Shown here: positions 53,612-64,000 of the stretch, piece after piece | How positions within the stretch are numbered: position 1 is the stretch's first letter | How the letters are laid out: each line of letters starts with the position of its first letter | NCBI RefSeq assembly: GCF_947507565.1 | Contig: NC_089183.1 | Span: 1,612,001 to 1,676,000, forward strand | Reading direction: 5' to 3' | DNA from: Oscarella lobularis | Taxonomy: Eukaryota > Porifera > Homoscleromorpha > Homosclerophorida > Oscarellidae | Length of the DNA stretch: 64,000 bases | Translations under genes and position numbers: made by a program | The notes under the pieces: generated by a model | What the model was told of the DNA's origin: nothing | Databases searched by the model: none | Seen by the model: only the letters and a program-made list of their open reading frames with translations

Positions 53612-56016
53612 TCGAGTTATAGTGACCGCTCTGAACTACATGACAATATAACAAACTTCCTTCTGAGAAAATAAAAAAATTCTTTTAAAGATATAAAAAT
53701 TATGTCCTGCTCATCGCGGTTTGACTAGCAATTTCTTAACTTGTTCTGCGTAATTTTGGGGGCGTGACTATATTTTAAGGGGGCGTGGTCAAAAAATTTT
53801 GCGCGCGCGTACCTCTCACGCCTAGCGCTTCGGCACCCTTACCAGCTCTGGCTTTTGTAGATCAAATTTCAAGGGGAGGATGGTATCGACGCTGGTTGTC
53901 CTGCCAGAGAATTCTTTTAAGCCAATGTCAATGAGTTATTCACACAAGAAACGTCACACTCTATCTTGCAATGTTGCATAGGTTTTCCTTATTTTTCAGA
54001 AGCACTGTACGCGTGCATTCGTGGAGCGCCGGAAGATGAAATACTGGGCAGTCTTTAAATCGAAGATGTCATAGAGGGTGAGAAAACAAGTTTGTCATCA
54101 CCGACGTATTCCAAGAAAAATATTCCCAATTTATCCGTGATGACAAAATTGTGATTTAGCTTATTTCTTGCGATACAGAGGAAGAATGGAGACACAGCAT
54201 GCGAAGGGGTGACGTTATGGATCTCGTGAGCAGTGCTGGCTGGAGAAGGACCAGCCGTTTTGACGAGGAGGAGCATATCTGATTTACCACGTTGCCGTAT
54301 GGAGGCTTCAAAGCTCTATTGGCCAATTTTCCCAAGGCTTGAAAGCGGGAAGAATGCTCGATGTCATAGTGTTTCTTTGTTTCCTCCGGTAGCGAAATTC
54401 TCACCTCTCAAAGGTGAAACCTAATCCGATCCCATTTCATTTTTGCATAAAGGCACTGCGTGTACATGTACATTTCTTGATTGCTGTCACTTGTTTACGC
54501 CTATGGATGACAGAGCACATCAGGCCGAAATATTTTTCAGCAATATGTTAGTGAAGGACAAGTTTCACTGAATGTGACAAACGGTTGGTTTCTTAAACCA
54601 TTTATCTCACAACGAAAGCGGCCGTCTTCATCGCCAAAAGATTCAAGTCGAGTTTGTATGCCACTTGTTAGTCGCTGAAGCAGGGAAAGCAGGCCCTCTA
54701 AATCACTCCCATCACCGGAATGCACAGCAATTGTCTGCCTCAGAGACGTTTCCACTCGGTCGTCCATTATCTCCAAGCTTTCGAGCGATGCATGCTTCCA
54801 CGATCTTTCTACCTCTTCGTCAATCCGGCAAATACGAACAGCAAACTCTCTCCTTTAGGCCATACCGAAATGTAAACTTTTGTACGGGGCCCTGCACGGG
54901 AGTACTGGTTTAATTTAACGCGCGTTGGCATTCTTGATGCAAGGAAGCATTCTTGATGAACACAGTCAGTGACAAGCGCGAAGGGACATTCTTGCACGGT
55001 AAAATACGCATTCTTGATCGTGACAAGCGCGATGGGACATTCTTGCACAATGACAAGCACATTCTTGATCGTATTCTCTAGCACTCTGGATAGCAGCATG
55101 CATGAATAGCGTCTACGCATGTACCCCTGTCATATATACATCATGTATAAATGTTTTTTGGGCAGAGGCCGCTCGCCACAGCCGCACGTTCTACTTACCG
55201 CTGCCGCCACTTTATAATAGCTCTTTGCCACTTCAAGTCAATCTGCAAGTCACAAGTATATCTGTCTACCACTTGACCTAAAATAAGCTGAAGTCATTGG
55301 TTACCGTTGGCATGACTCGATAATTGCTCTTGTAACTGTCTCCTTAGGATAATATGATCCAATGCAATATCTTGTGCTTTCACTGGTACTGGATAAGGGT
55401 AGAACTTTGATAAAGTAAATAAAAACCCTCTTGACTATAGTTGGTGCAAAAATGAGCATTTAAGTTCCATGCAGCAAACCGCCCCGTTTGAGTTTGTTCG
55501 TAGATTGGGACATAAATGCCAGAGAATCGAAATTTCCTGCAACGTATTGACCAATTCCAACAACAAGTATGTATTGGAGATACGATAGGGATCACGCACA
55601 GCTGAGAAGATTGGTATCGCAGAAGTCTGCCACATATGTGGCCCGTGTGTTGTTAGGCGGAACGCCGCGTGGAAGGCATTGACCGGCAGCGAGATCGCCT
55701 GAGTAACAATATGAACCGGTATACACTAGCAAATGTCTTTCAGTAGTCTCGCAAATATAATTTCTCCTGAATTTTACCCACATGACATTTGTGAAATCGA
55801 TACTTAGTGTCACTGTTATGGTTATACCGATGACTGCTGTTCTTGCGCTTTTAGAATCGCTCTTCTATGTTTCCACTGTTGACGTCACGCCAAAAGTCTT
55901 CTGCTCAGCGCTGCCACTGACATAGTCATCCGCTCTAGTCTACAAATACTGAAGTTGTTTCTTAATTATTATGTCTGTCGCGAAGCGCAGACGTTGAGAT
56001 TTCACCATAGATGTAA
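53612..56016. other. no recognisable gene
   Basis: Frames of 60-100 codons occur on both strands (for example 54404-54156 and 54776-54537 minus) without motifs I know. The 3' end of the hAT-like element is expected in the first few hundred bases, but I could not define it. A short degenerate repeat lies at 54926-55078. Confidence 0.4.
54926..55078. repeat. degenerate tandem repeat (GCATTCTTGATC.TGACAAGCG)
   Basis: GCATTCTTGAT or CACATTCTTGAT occurs four times, alternating with GTGACAAGCGCGA(A/T)GGGAC and ATTCTTGCAC at intervals of 20-60 bp. Confidence 0.6.
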
Positions 56017-56062
56017 TAGAAGAGGGATAGGCAACTCCCGTGTCACGTGACCATTTTGCTGA
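56017..56062. repeat. left end of the P-like element (CACGTGAC family)
   Basis: The plus strand reads TAGAAGAGGGATAGGCAACT then CCCGTGTCACGTGACC. It matches the ends at 9604 and 10014 and resembles those of the MITE at 137-719. The matching right end beyond the ORF2 gene is not found; the Tigger fragment at 60.2 kb has probably removed it. Confidence 0.55.
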
Positions 56063-56583
56063 GGCAAGGGTTGTTATGCCTGTAGTCTGTGTTTCCCGTA
56101 TATTTTTCCTTCGTTCACAGTATTTTTATTCGTCCTTCCGCTACTACTGTCTTCGGTCTGTTTAAGGTACCTGAAATATTGCTTCGAGCGCGAAAACCGC
56201 ATCGCGATAGGCTTCCGATCGCACACTATCGCGGCCACACCCTCGTGACTAAAGTCGTCCCTCCTACGCGCTTACAACGAAGCGTGGGAGCTCTCCTCCG
56301 TGACGAGACGACGCGTACATGACTGGAATACGTACGATAAGCCATATTTTCGGCTAAAATTGCCATCTCGCGGAGAATTTGGCGTTTTAACGCGCGCCGG
56401 TCCGAGCCGGTCTCGTCCCTCTCTCATCCCGACGCGGCTGTCTGTCGCATCGACAGTTACCGTGGGTCTTCAGTATTCATTTCGGCATGTACGAATGCTA
56501 TTTGCATCGCCGTCGTACACTTAGCAGCAGAGATATGAACATGTTCCTTTTCTCTGTGATAACGTTTTCTTATCCTGAAGATA

Positions 56584-59321
56584 ATGCCGAGGAAGAAGAG
56601 GTTGACGTACAGAACGGTTCATGCGACTCCCTCGGCCTCTTCTCCCCTTCTAGATACTGAGTAAGAGACTGATGTGACCTATCGTGCATGTTATTCACCG
56701 CATGTCTCCATGGATTCAGGGTACTGCCTGCCTCTTGGCACAGAACCGATGAACGCTGTGCTGCCGTCTTGTCCAAAATCGTCAATCCACCCACTGACCA
56801 AGAAGATGAAGGGCCACTGTCGACCGTCGTGCTATTCTGTGCACGAGTGAGCGCTAACGGATTGGAAAATCTGTTTGTCCGAGGCCGGAGAGTCTGCCTC
56901 AGTGACTGTCAGAAAAGGCTAGGTCGACGTTTTCTAGACGTCGACGTCACCCCGGCCAGTATCAGCGCCTTCGTGAATGATATGGAAAAGTACGCAATCT
57001 GCATTGGGAATCCTGAGGCCGAATACATTGAGTTCTTCGGAGCCAAGAAGGGCAATCTCCGCAACCGGTCGGGCGCCGTCAGCGCAACGCTCGACAGCCA
57101 TAGTCCATTCATGGTCGAAGGTCGCCTGTACGTCAACACCATCAGGACCACCGATTGCCATCTGCTTCTGACATCCGGCAAGACAACACGCTGCCGTCCT
57201 TGCATTAGGTTCCGCTTGGCACTGAGAATGATGGCCTCACGAGCACGAAAGGCGCGCAGCTTACATACCGGCAATTCATTTCTCAGAAGCCCTTTTCTCC
57301 GAGCCAAATTATCTGCTCTTGCTCGAGAGCGGAAGACGTCTCTTCAACGAATTCGCCGAATGGAAGCCGCCATCGAGTGCATGAACGAGGAAAGCAGTGT
57401 GGACGTCGACGAAGAGTTGCATGGCGACCTGACATCAATCGCAAGCGAGTATGAGTCTACCATCTCTCAGACATACGCAGAAGGATCCTTCCGCCGTCTC
57501 TTTTGGGACCAGCAGCTAAAGGCAGCGAAATCCAAAGGGAGTAGAGGTATGCGGTGGCACCCAGATATGATTCGCTGGGCTTTGAACATTCGTCTTCGCT
57601 CGGCCGGTGCTTACCACGACATGCGGACAGCAGGGTTCATTACGCTACCATCAGAGCGTACCCTGCGCGACTATACGCACGTGTTTGAAAACCGCGTCGG
57701 ATTTCAGTTCGAAGTCAACGATCTACTCGCGGCTGAAGCTAAGTCCAATGCGGCTGGCCACAAGCACGTGGTTCTCATTTTCGACGAGATGAAAGTGAAG
57801 GAAGACCTAGTGTACAACAAGCACTCAGTGCGCGTTGTGGGGTTCACTAGCCTCACCAATGTCGAGGATCGGTTGCAGAAATTGGAAAGGCGGTGCGGCA
57901 GCCGGCCGGACGTTGCTCGATATATTCTCGTCGTTATGATTTGCGGGCTTACTTCGTCGCTGCGTTTTCCGTACGCTTATTTCGCAACCGTCGGAGCGAC
58001 TTCCGAAATTCTGTCATCTGTGATCTAGGAGGCCGTACGCCAGGTGGAAATGGTCGGTCTGAAGGTGATCGGCATTACAGCTGACGGAGCTGCGTCCAAC
58101 CGAAAATTCTTTCGGAATTTCTGCGACACCCCAGGCGGCCACAAAGGAGTCAACCCGTACAGCGCTGACGGCCAGCCAATATATTTCTTCTCGGACGTCC
58201 CCCATCTAATTAAGACAACGCGAAATTGTTGGTCCCACTCTTTTGAAAACGGATCAGTCCGTGCAATGACGGTGAGGCATAGATAGCTGAACAGTTCTGG
58301 CTGTTAGTCTATATGTTTTTTTTGGGTTGCAGTTGAATGGCAGAACCATCTCGTGGAGCCACTTGGTTGAACTCTACCGTCGTTGTCAGAACACTGCATC
58401 TGCAGCTGGTCTTGTACTAATGAAAAAATTGAGGAAGGAGCACATTTCTCTTGGGCCTTATTCCCGCATGAGGGTCGATCTCGCCGCCCAAGTCAGTTTC
58501 AATTACACAACAAAATCATAAATTTATACCTCTTTTTCAGGTCTTGAGCGAGTCCGTTGCTAACGGATTGGAGCATTTCGCGATCGAAGGAGCCGAGGAA
58601 ACAATAAGATTTTGTCGCATTTTTGACAAGGCCTTTGACCTCATGAATGTACGAAGTCTTCGTGACAAGAAGCCAAATCGTCGGGGCTATATATCAGCTG
58701 ACGATGACAGACTGCAGGTAAGTCCAGTACAAGCATACCAGTTCCACTGTGTTAGTATGGCAATATTTCTGTAAGTGGCTAAAAGTGGAATTCTTGGGCT
58801 ACCTCGAAGAGTGGGAGAATTACGTCGACTCCGTTCCTAATTTGAGCAAAAGCGATAGGCAGCGAATGATGCTGAGCAAGGAAACGATTTCCGGCTGGAA
58901 AATGACAGGTGGGATGAAAGGGTTGATCAAACATGTGTGACGTACATTTGGCAGTGAATTTATTTGTAGAAATGGCGACGAATCTACTCGAAAAATGCGA
59001 TACGGGGGATAATTTCTTTATTCTCAGCGAGCACGTCAGTCAAGACCCGCTGGAGAACTACTTCGGACAGCAGAGAGGCAGAGGTGGTCGCTGCGACTAT
59101 CCCACCGTGCAGCAGTGTCTCCAGAACGCCGCATCTATCAGGCTGCAGGTAGCATAGTCGCCCAATTGCCCGAAAGCCCGCACCTATTTATAACCTCTCA
59201 GGGATCACTTGCTCAGCTTCCTACACGCGGCAATTCGTCAAGAAAGCGACGGCAGAGCCCCCGGCTGACTATCTCAGACGCCCCCCTAGCGAAGCGGCAA
59301 CGAAAGCCTAAAAGTGCGTAG
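56584..59321 (+). pseudogene. P-element-like transposase, multi-exon, with one nonsense codon
   Basis: Exon 1 (56584-56660) MPRKKRLTYRTVHATPSASS; exon 2 from 56720. Core motifs: GMRWHPDMIRWALNIRLRSA, LPSERTLRDYTHVF, VVLIFDEMKVKEDLVY (first Asp), GLKVIGITADGAASNRKFF (second Asp), YFFSDVPHLIKTTRNCW. Later exons are about 58334-58491, 58542-58717 and 58777 onward. The end carries HVSQDPLENYFGQQRGRGG and a last exon (about 59204-59321) with a basic tail. This is the P/THAP9 superfamily layout; a THAP zinc finger is not evident at the N-terminus. An in-frame TAG at 58026-58028 sits where relatives usually have Trp, before EAVRQVE. An extra frame problem may lie near 58910. The gene ends 23 bp from the convergent ORF2 gene. 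Confidence 0.82.
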
Positions 59322-59344
59322 GGCATCCCTTTATTATTATCATG

Positions 59345-60200
59345 TTATTTTGGAGCCATTACATCAAATTCGCGCGCCAACGATTTTCTAAGGCCCTTTG
59401 TCTTTTTGGTTGTGGTCTGCTTGAGGTTCTTGTACTGCTCAAGCCAGGTGGATGTTGTGGAAAATCCACGCATGGTTATCCACAGACTTACAATCTCTCT
59501 CAACAAGGAAACGGCCAACAGTTCATCCGTTATTTCGACCGAAGCGTCGTCCCAACTTCTGCGAACCGCACTGTCATCCATGACAGTGTTCTCAAAGACA
59601 GCCTTCTCGCCGTCGCTGCTCACCAGCTGCTCTGCCAAAAGAGAACGGACTTTGATTTCTACAGCCAGAAACAGCATGTAAGCTCTGTCCGTTAGCTTGA
59701 AAAGCCCTCCACGATCCACCCTCTTTGTCCAATCTCCTGTGTCCCCTAAGGTCGCCGCGTCGTCGTCACATTCTTCCATACTCTCTAAGCATGAGACAAT
59801 TTGTGTGCAGGAGTCCCCCTTTTTTCTGTATTTCTTCAACAGCTTCATCGGAATCGATCCCGCGGCATATCGAACAATACTGCATTCATCGAACGTCATG
59901 GAAGTCGAAAATGCTTCAGCAGCCGGAGATCCTATTTGAAATTGAGCCATCTCTTCGACCAACACCTCGTCAAAAATTTTCTGGTTGACGGATTGGATCG
60001 GAGAGCGACAGTCCGATTTTCTTGTAGAGACTATCCCACAAGGGGATCGTTCTCATTCGTGCCCGCGCGAACGCCAGAGCGGCGTGCTCTCGACGAGAAA
60101 CGACTGAACGAAAGGTAGACTGTGTGTCTACGCAGCCTCTTATCACCGCAACAAGATCAGCGGCGCTGTCGCAAAGCGCGTCGTCCGATGCGGCCAAAAT
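59345..60200 (-). pseudogene. ORF2-family gene, convergent with the P-like transposase
   Basis: The minus strand encodes ALAFARARMRTIPLWDSLYK, KIGLSLSDPI and, after a one-base shift near 59975, VNQKIFDEVLVEEMAQFQ. From 59965 it is open for 206 codons: VRYAAGSIPMKLLKKYRKKG, WTKRVDRGGLFKLTDRAYML, LLREIVSLWITMRGFSTTST, KKTKGLRKSLAREF. The family recurs at 9022-9536. I know no function or named domain; similar proteins with a LWITMRGFS-like end seem common in sponge and cnidarian genomes, from memory and unverified. The N-terminus is cut by the Tigger fragment at about 60.2 kb. Confidence 0.7.
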
Positions 60201-60228
60201 CGCTCTGATACCAATGCAAAATTGCGAG

Positions 60229-61015
60229 CCTCGAATCGTTTCGTTCTTCTTCTGATGGATAATGCTGGATGTCATCCTGCTGATTTAGCTGAAAAATTTT
60301 CCAACATCAAAGTGGTTTTTTTGCCTGCAAACACTACGTCAGTTTTGCAACCTCTAAATCTTGGAATAATTAAGAACTTTAAGGATCATCATCGCAGCCT
60401 ACTTTTAAAGTATGTCATTGCTAAGATTGACGAGGCAGCGTGCGCATCGGAAATAGCGAAATCGCTCACAGTTCTATACGCTATTCGGTGGGTTGCTGCG
60501 GCATGGAAACGCGTATCTCCAGAAACGATCAAGAAGTGCTTTCGGAAGGCTAACGTAACGAACGTCGACTTTGAAATAGTTTCTGCTGAGAATTATGAAG
60601 ATGCTTTCGCTGATTTGGAAGAAGACCAAAGTTCTGGTGAACTGAACTTTCTGATTCGCCGACTGACAGATGAAGAGAATGTGCTTGACGCGGCGGAAAT
60701 CGAAAAGGACCTCCCAATTTGTGAAGAATTCTCAGATGTAACGTGGGAAGAAGACTTTTTGCGAGGCTGCAATCGGAGGATGAAATAGCTGACATCACCG
60801 AAGACGATGATGGCTTGGGCGAAGTAGTGAGAAAACCAAAACTTAAGCGTTTCAAAGATGCTGTTGATTGCTTAGAAGAAGTTCAATTGTTTTTGGAAGG
60901 AAAGGGTTGTTGTGAAGAAGCTCGAGCAGCAAGCGGTCTTCTAAATCGGGTTGTTGAAATTCACTATCAGAGTAAAAGCAAAATACAAACTGAAATAACT
61001 GATATTTTTGCGTAG
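60229..61015 (+). pseudogene. Tigger-like transposase, C-terminal half
   Basis: The frame begins FVLLLMDNAGCHPADLAEKF (second catalytic Asp), then VVFLPANTTSVLQPLNLGII where the family has QPLD, so the third catalytic Asp is Asn. IRWVAAAWKRVSPETIKKCF follows. Near 60745 a frame change leads to the tail EDEIADITEDDDGLGEVVRK and CCEEARAASGLLNRVVEIHY. The N-terminal half, with helix-turn-helix and first Asp, is absent. The copy is not catalytic. Confidence 0.87.
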
Positions 61016-61129
61016 AATTGTCTCTGCAAACGCTCTATTTGCCGCTCTTCATTTAAATTCCTAAAACTAATGAGGTTATAAAAACCTCTGAAATCAGGAC
61101 ACCTTTATTATCCGGACACCTTTGTTAAG

Positions 61130-61164
61130 ACCCGCGAGTGCCCGGATAAAGAGGTTTGACTGTA
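61130..61164. repeat. Tigger-like right terminal repeat with TA
   Basis: The sequence GTGCCCGGATAAAGAGG then TTTGACTG ends at 61162 and is followed by TA. Read inward it is CAGTCAAACCTCTTTATCCG, a typical Tigger/pogo end. Upstream TTATCCGGACACCTTTG units (61085-61125) look like subterminal repeats. Confidence 0.8.
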
Positions 61165-62217
61165 CAATCCGTAAGCTTATTGCTGTATCGTAGTATTTCG
61201 CCGTCACTCGCAGTCCCACCTATTACGTAGGATTCCGGCAGCGACAGTGACAGCGCAATGGCGTCTCCAAGCAAAAGACGCCCTGGAGTTCGGGTCAAGG
61301 AGGAAGTCGTAATGGTCGAGTCAAAAACCAAACACGACATTACTCGGAGCAATCCCGGTCGAATGTCGCTGCAATCGTAAGACAGCAGCTTTCACTAACT
61401 TTGCACACATAATCTTTTCATTCATTGTTGTAGGAAATACGCAGCCGTTATTTGCATATCGTCATCGGATTCGGGAAGAGACAATGATGCAAAAACGTTG
61501 ATGGAGGAGGCTGTCCCATGTCGCCAGACAAGTAGTATGTCTTTGTGCACAGCCAATTGTGTAACTTGAAGTAGTGTTTGCTTAGGACTGTCGTTGACGT
61601 CTGCAAGGGAAATATGAAAGAATTCGTTGCTACGGTGTTGCCCTCGTTGAACAATTTCGGCGCGGACAGTATCATTTACGACCGCATGGATGTTCGGCGT
61701 CGGAATATATTAACCGACACGTGGCGTGGTTCTCAACAAAATCATTTCACTGGCGCAAATCCTCTTAATTAAGCAATGCTTTGGAGAAAACAACCGGAGC
61801 CTCCTTCGCACGACGAGAAAATGAAATTTGTTGCGAATATCAGCAAATGCTCAGCGAAGAAACTGATCGGCCTTAGCCTATTTGCGGCAACAGCTGAATT
61901 ATAAATTTGTTCCGAAAAAGCCAACCCCGGTCAAGCAACTTCATCCAGAACTGAACAGTGTCTTGAACGGTATCACCACTGTTGAGTACGCCCTGAATGT
62001 GACCAGCAAACAAGTTTAATATATGAGTAAGCACGGCTGTAGTCCAAACGTGTGGCATTCTATGCAAATTGGACGGGTAACAGCGTCCATATTCTATCCT
62101 ATCCTATCCTATTTCTATCCTATTCCTAAAAATTTTTTGGGGGCGTGGTTTTTACGGATTAATTTTGACGCCATTTTTCACATTTATTTCAACAATCCAA
62201 ACGCTTATCGACATGCT
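61165..62217. other. no recognisable gene; short CCTAT repeat
   Basis: Frames of 60-75 codons have no known motif. A (TATCC)n-like tract lies at 62091-62127. The final 90 bp probably contain the 3' UTR of the neighbouring hAT gene. Confidence 0.4.
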
Positions 62218-64000
62218 TTATTTAACGGAAAGTCTGCGATTCTTCTTTAGAGCCCACAGTTTAGCAGCATCTTTCACGGGAAAATGTTCCAATGAAGGAC
62301 CGTTTACGGCAATTCTTAGCAGTGCGTCCAGGGTTCTTTCGCTCATTCGATTTCGTATATCCGTTTTTATGAAGTTGAGTTGAGAGAAAGTGCGCTCAAC
62401 ACTCGCTGTGTGCATCGGAATAACTCTGCAAATGCATGCTATTGATGAAAGCTTGGGGAACATTCTTTTGGTTGACAAGTCACCGCATAGATCGCCCAGA
62501 ACTTCTTTGCAAGTGTATGACGCCGATTCTCTCCTTTTTATCGCAAGACATTCCTTGTAGCTTGACCATTCCTCAAGGGTTTCCTCAAAAGATTCGTCTG
62601 CGTCAGAAGGATAAAAATGAGTGAAGAGCTTTTCTATTTCACGGTTGCCGTACTCGGCAAACTCTTCTCAATAATCAGGCAATGGCAACGCATCCGGATT
62701 GAAGACGGTAAAGGACGTCATTACTCCTTGATCTTCAAATCTTTTTTCGATGTTAGAGAGCAGGCTGGAGAGATAAGGTGTTTTGATGATATTTGTGAAA
62801 GTCATTTCATTGTCATTCGGTTCACGTGTAATGACGATCCCCGATGACTTCAGTTTCTCCAAAAATTCCGGCAACTGGCGAAGATGCATACCGTCGACAG
62901 TTTTTAGTCGCGTAAGAGCCTCCTTCGTCAACAAAAGCGCTCCTGGAATACTGCTATAATCGCAGTGTTCATGATGAAATATTTTTGAGAGGCGCGAAAC
63001 GTGCGGCAAAGCATCGCACATTAAGAGCATGGTCGTTATAAACTTGTGCTTTGTTATCATTGCGTTGATGCCCAAAGCTCTAGCGTCGTGTCTCTCCTGC
63101 GCCTCTCGCTGGAGACTGACGCTGACAGATGCAAAGCATGCTATAAGACGGCTGACACTTCGCTCGATGCTCAGCCATCTTGTTGCGCAAGGTGCAACCA
63201 TTTTTCCCTGTTCATAAAGCAGCGCCTGGATTGCTTCCAACCCTGCCGTCCTAACGGCACTATTGTCAAAGAAATCAAAAATCTGACGAAGAATATTTTC
63301 AAATGCTTTGACGTATGGCACTGCCTTTGATGCCTGAATTGATGCAAGATTCAGTTTGTGTGCCACACAGTGGACTCCAACAGCAAATGGAACCATGCGT
63401 TTTAGCCTAGCGACGACACCGTTTCTGCAACTAACCATTGTCGATGCACCGTCTGTTCCAATTCCTCTAAGTCTGCTACGGTCTACGCCCGAAACCTCAA
63501 TAAACTCTTCGACGCGACGTGTAATGGTTTCCGCTCCTGCTCTAATGCAGCTATTCCCGCCAGCAGCTATTCCCGCCAGCAGCAGCGCTCTCAACTTCGG
63601 GTTGCAATAAGTCCACTACTTTTAAGAAAGTGCATTTGATTTCTCCTGTAGCATTATCAATGTAGCGACCGTGAATTGCCAGCTGCTCTTGCGTAGTGGA
63701 ATCCGTTGTCTCGTCAAACATTAAAGCAAAATGCTCAGAATCTTTCAATTCGTCGAGAGATCTTTTTTCAAGGAGCTCAGATATGACGTAAAGCATCTCT
63801 TGTATCGATTTGTGACTGGTGTAGATAGTATTTCGAGCTACTCTAATCTTGCTTTTAATTTCTACTCCCAACCACGAAGCCAGATCTAGGATCGGTTCAA
63901 AATTGGTAGTGTGAGCCAAACGCCGCTTAGCAATGAAATAGAGACAACCAATTGCTTGCTCGATTCCTTCAGCAGGAACAACAGGATTGATAGCAGACGC
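62218..64000 (-). pseudogene. hAT-like transposase, nearly complete, runs off the window
   Basis: From the window edge the minus strand reads IEQAIGCLYFIAKRRLAHTT, LDLASWLGVEIKSKIRVARN, HFALMFDETTDSTTQEQLAI (first Asp) and LRGIGTDGASTMVSCRNGVV (second Asp). Then CVAHKLNLASIQASK, CATRWLSIERSVSRLIACFA and the C-terminal dimerisation domain IPMHTASVERTFSQLNFIKT. Two lesions are visible: a 16-bp tandem duplication near 63555-63586, which shifts the frame, and TGA at 62668-62670, after which the same frame continues open to 62218. The N-terminal zinc finger lies beyond 64000. This is the same subfamily as the fragment at 33276-33833. Confidence 0.9.

Noticed and set aside
54926-55078. Possible CRISPR-like alternation of repeats and spacers
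   Set aside because: The repeats are imperfect, spacers vary from a few to about 40 bp and are themselves repeated, and the genome is eukaryotic.
1-64000. tRNA, rRNA and riboswitch genes
   Set aside because: No cloverleaf with intact A and B boxes or rRNA core was recognised by eye; a covariance-model scan would be needed to exclude them.

Overview
The window is eukaryotic, most likely from an invertebrate metazoan genome. Recognisable genes carry many short spliceosomal introns (about 45-110 bp, GT...AG). The mobile-element types (pogo/Tigger, hAT, PiggyBac, Merlin, CACTA-like, P-like, Helitron, Ty3/Gypsy, non-LTR) are typical of sponges, cnidarians and other marine invertebrates. A sponge-like host is a guess. 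No certain housekeeping gene, rRNA, tRNA or CRISPR was seen. Nearly everything readable belongs to transposable elements, many of them nested or broken.

Layout. 1-3.3 kb: an inverted-repeat MITE and a broken pogo-like transposase. 3.3-6.9 kb: a pogo relic fused to a truncated Helitron (E). 7.0-10.1 kb: a PiggyBac relic, then a relic of an uncharacterised gene (here ORF2) next to a transposon end. 10.47-16.53 kb: a CACTA-like element with a multi-exon transposase gene and a divergent five-exon gene of unknown function, with a perfect MITE between them. 17-20 kb: two more pogo-like relics. 19.98-22.9 kb: Helitron D, split by a non-LTR retrotransposon. 23.9-27.3 kb: Ty3/Gypsy and Merlin relics. 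30.0-32.1 kb: a small HIRAN-like gene and two fused DDE relics. 33.3-33.8 kb: a hAT fragment. 34.1-53.6 kb: an otherwise largely intact hAT-like gene, cut at one A/T dinucleotide by a 17,063-bp block. 56.0-60.2 kb: a P-like element with a second, convergent gene. 60.2-61.2 kb: a Tigger half-element. 62.2-64.0 kb: another hAT gene running off the end.

The most striking structure is the block at 34616-51678. It is three Helitrons (C, B, A; all minus strand) joined head to tail with no intervening base: the 3' CTAG of one abuts the 5' TC of the next. A is complete (8,477 bp), with an uninterrupted 1,746-residue Rep-helicase gene and a spliced RPA-like gene. B has a 27-bp minisatellite and no protein gene. 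C has an RPA-like gene upstream of an internally deleted Rep-helicase gene. The outer ends of the block fall between A and T, and the hAT reading frame continues across the two flanks.

Two other arrangements look under-described: the P-like element paired with the ORF2 family, seen at two loci with related terminal repeats, and the CACTA-like element carrying a divergent spliced accessory gene.
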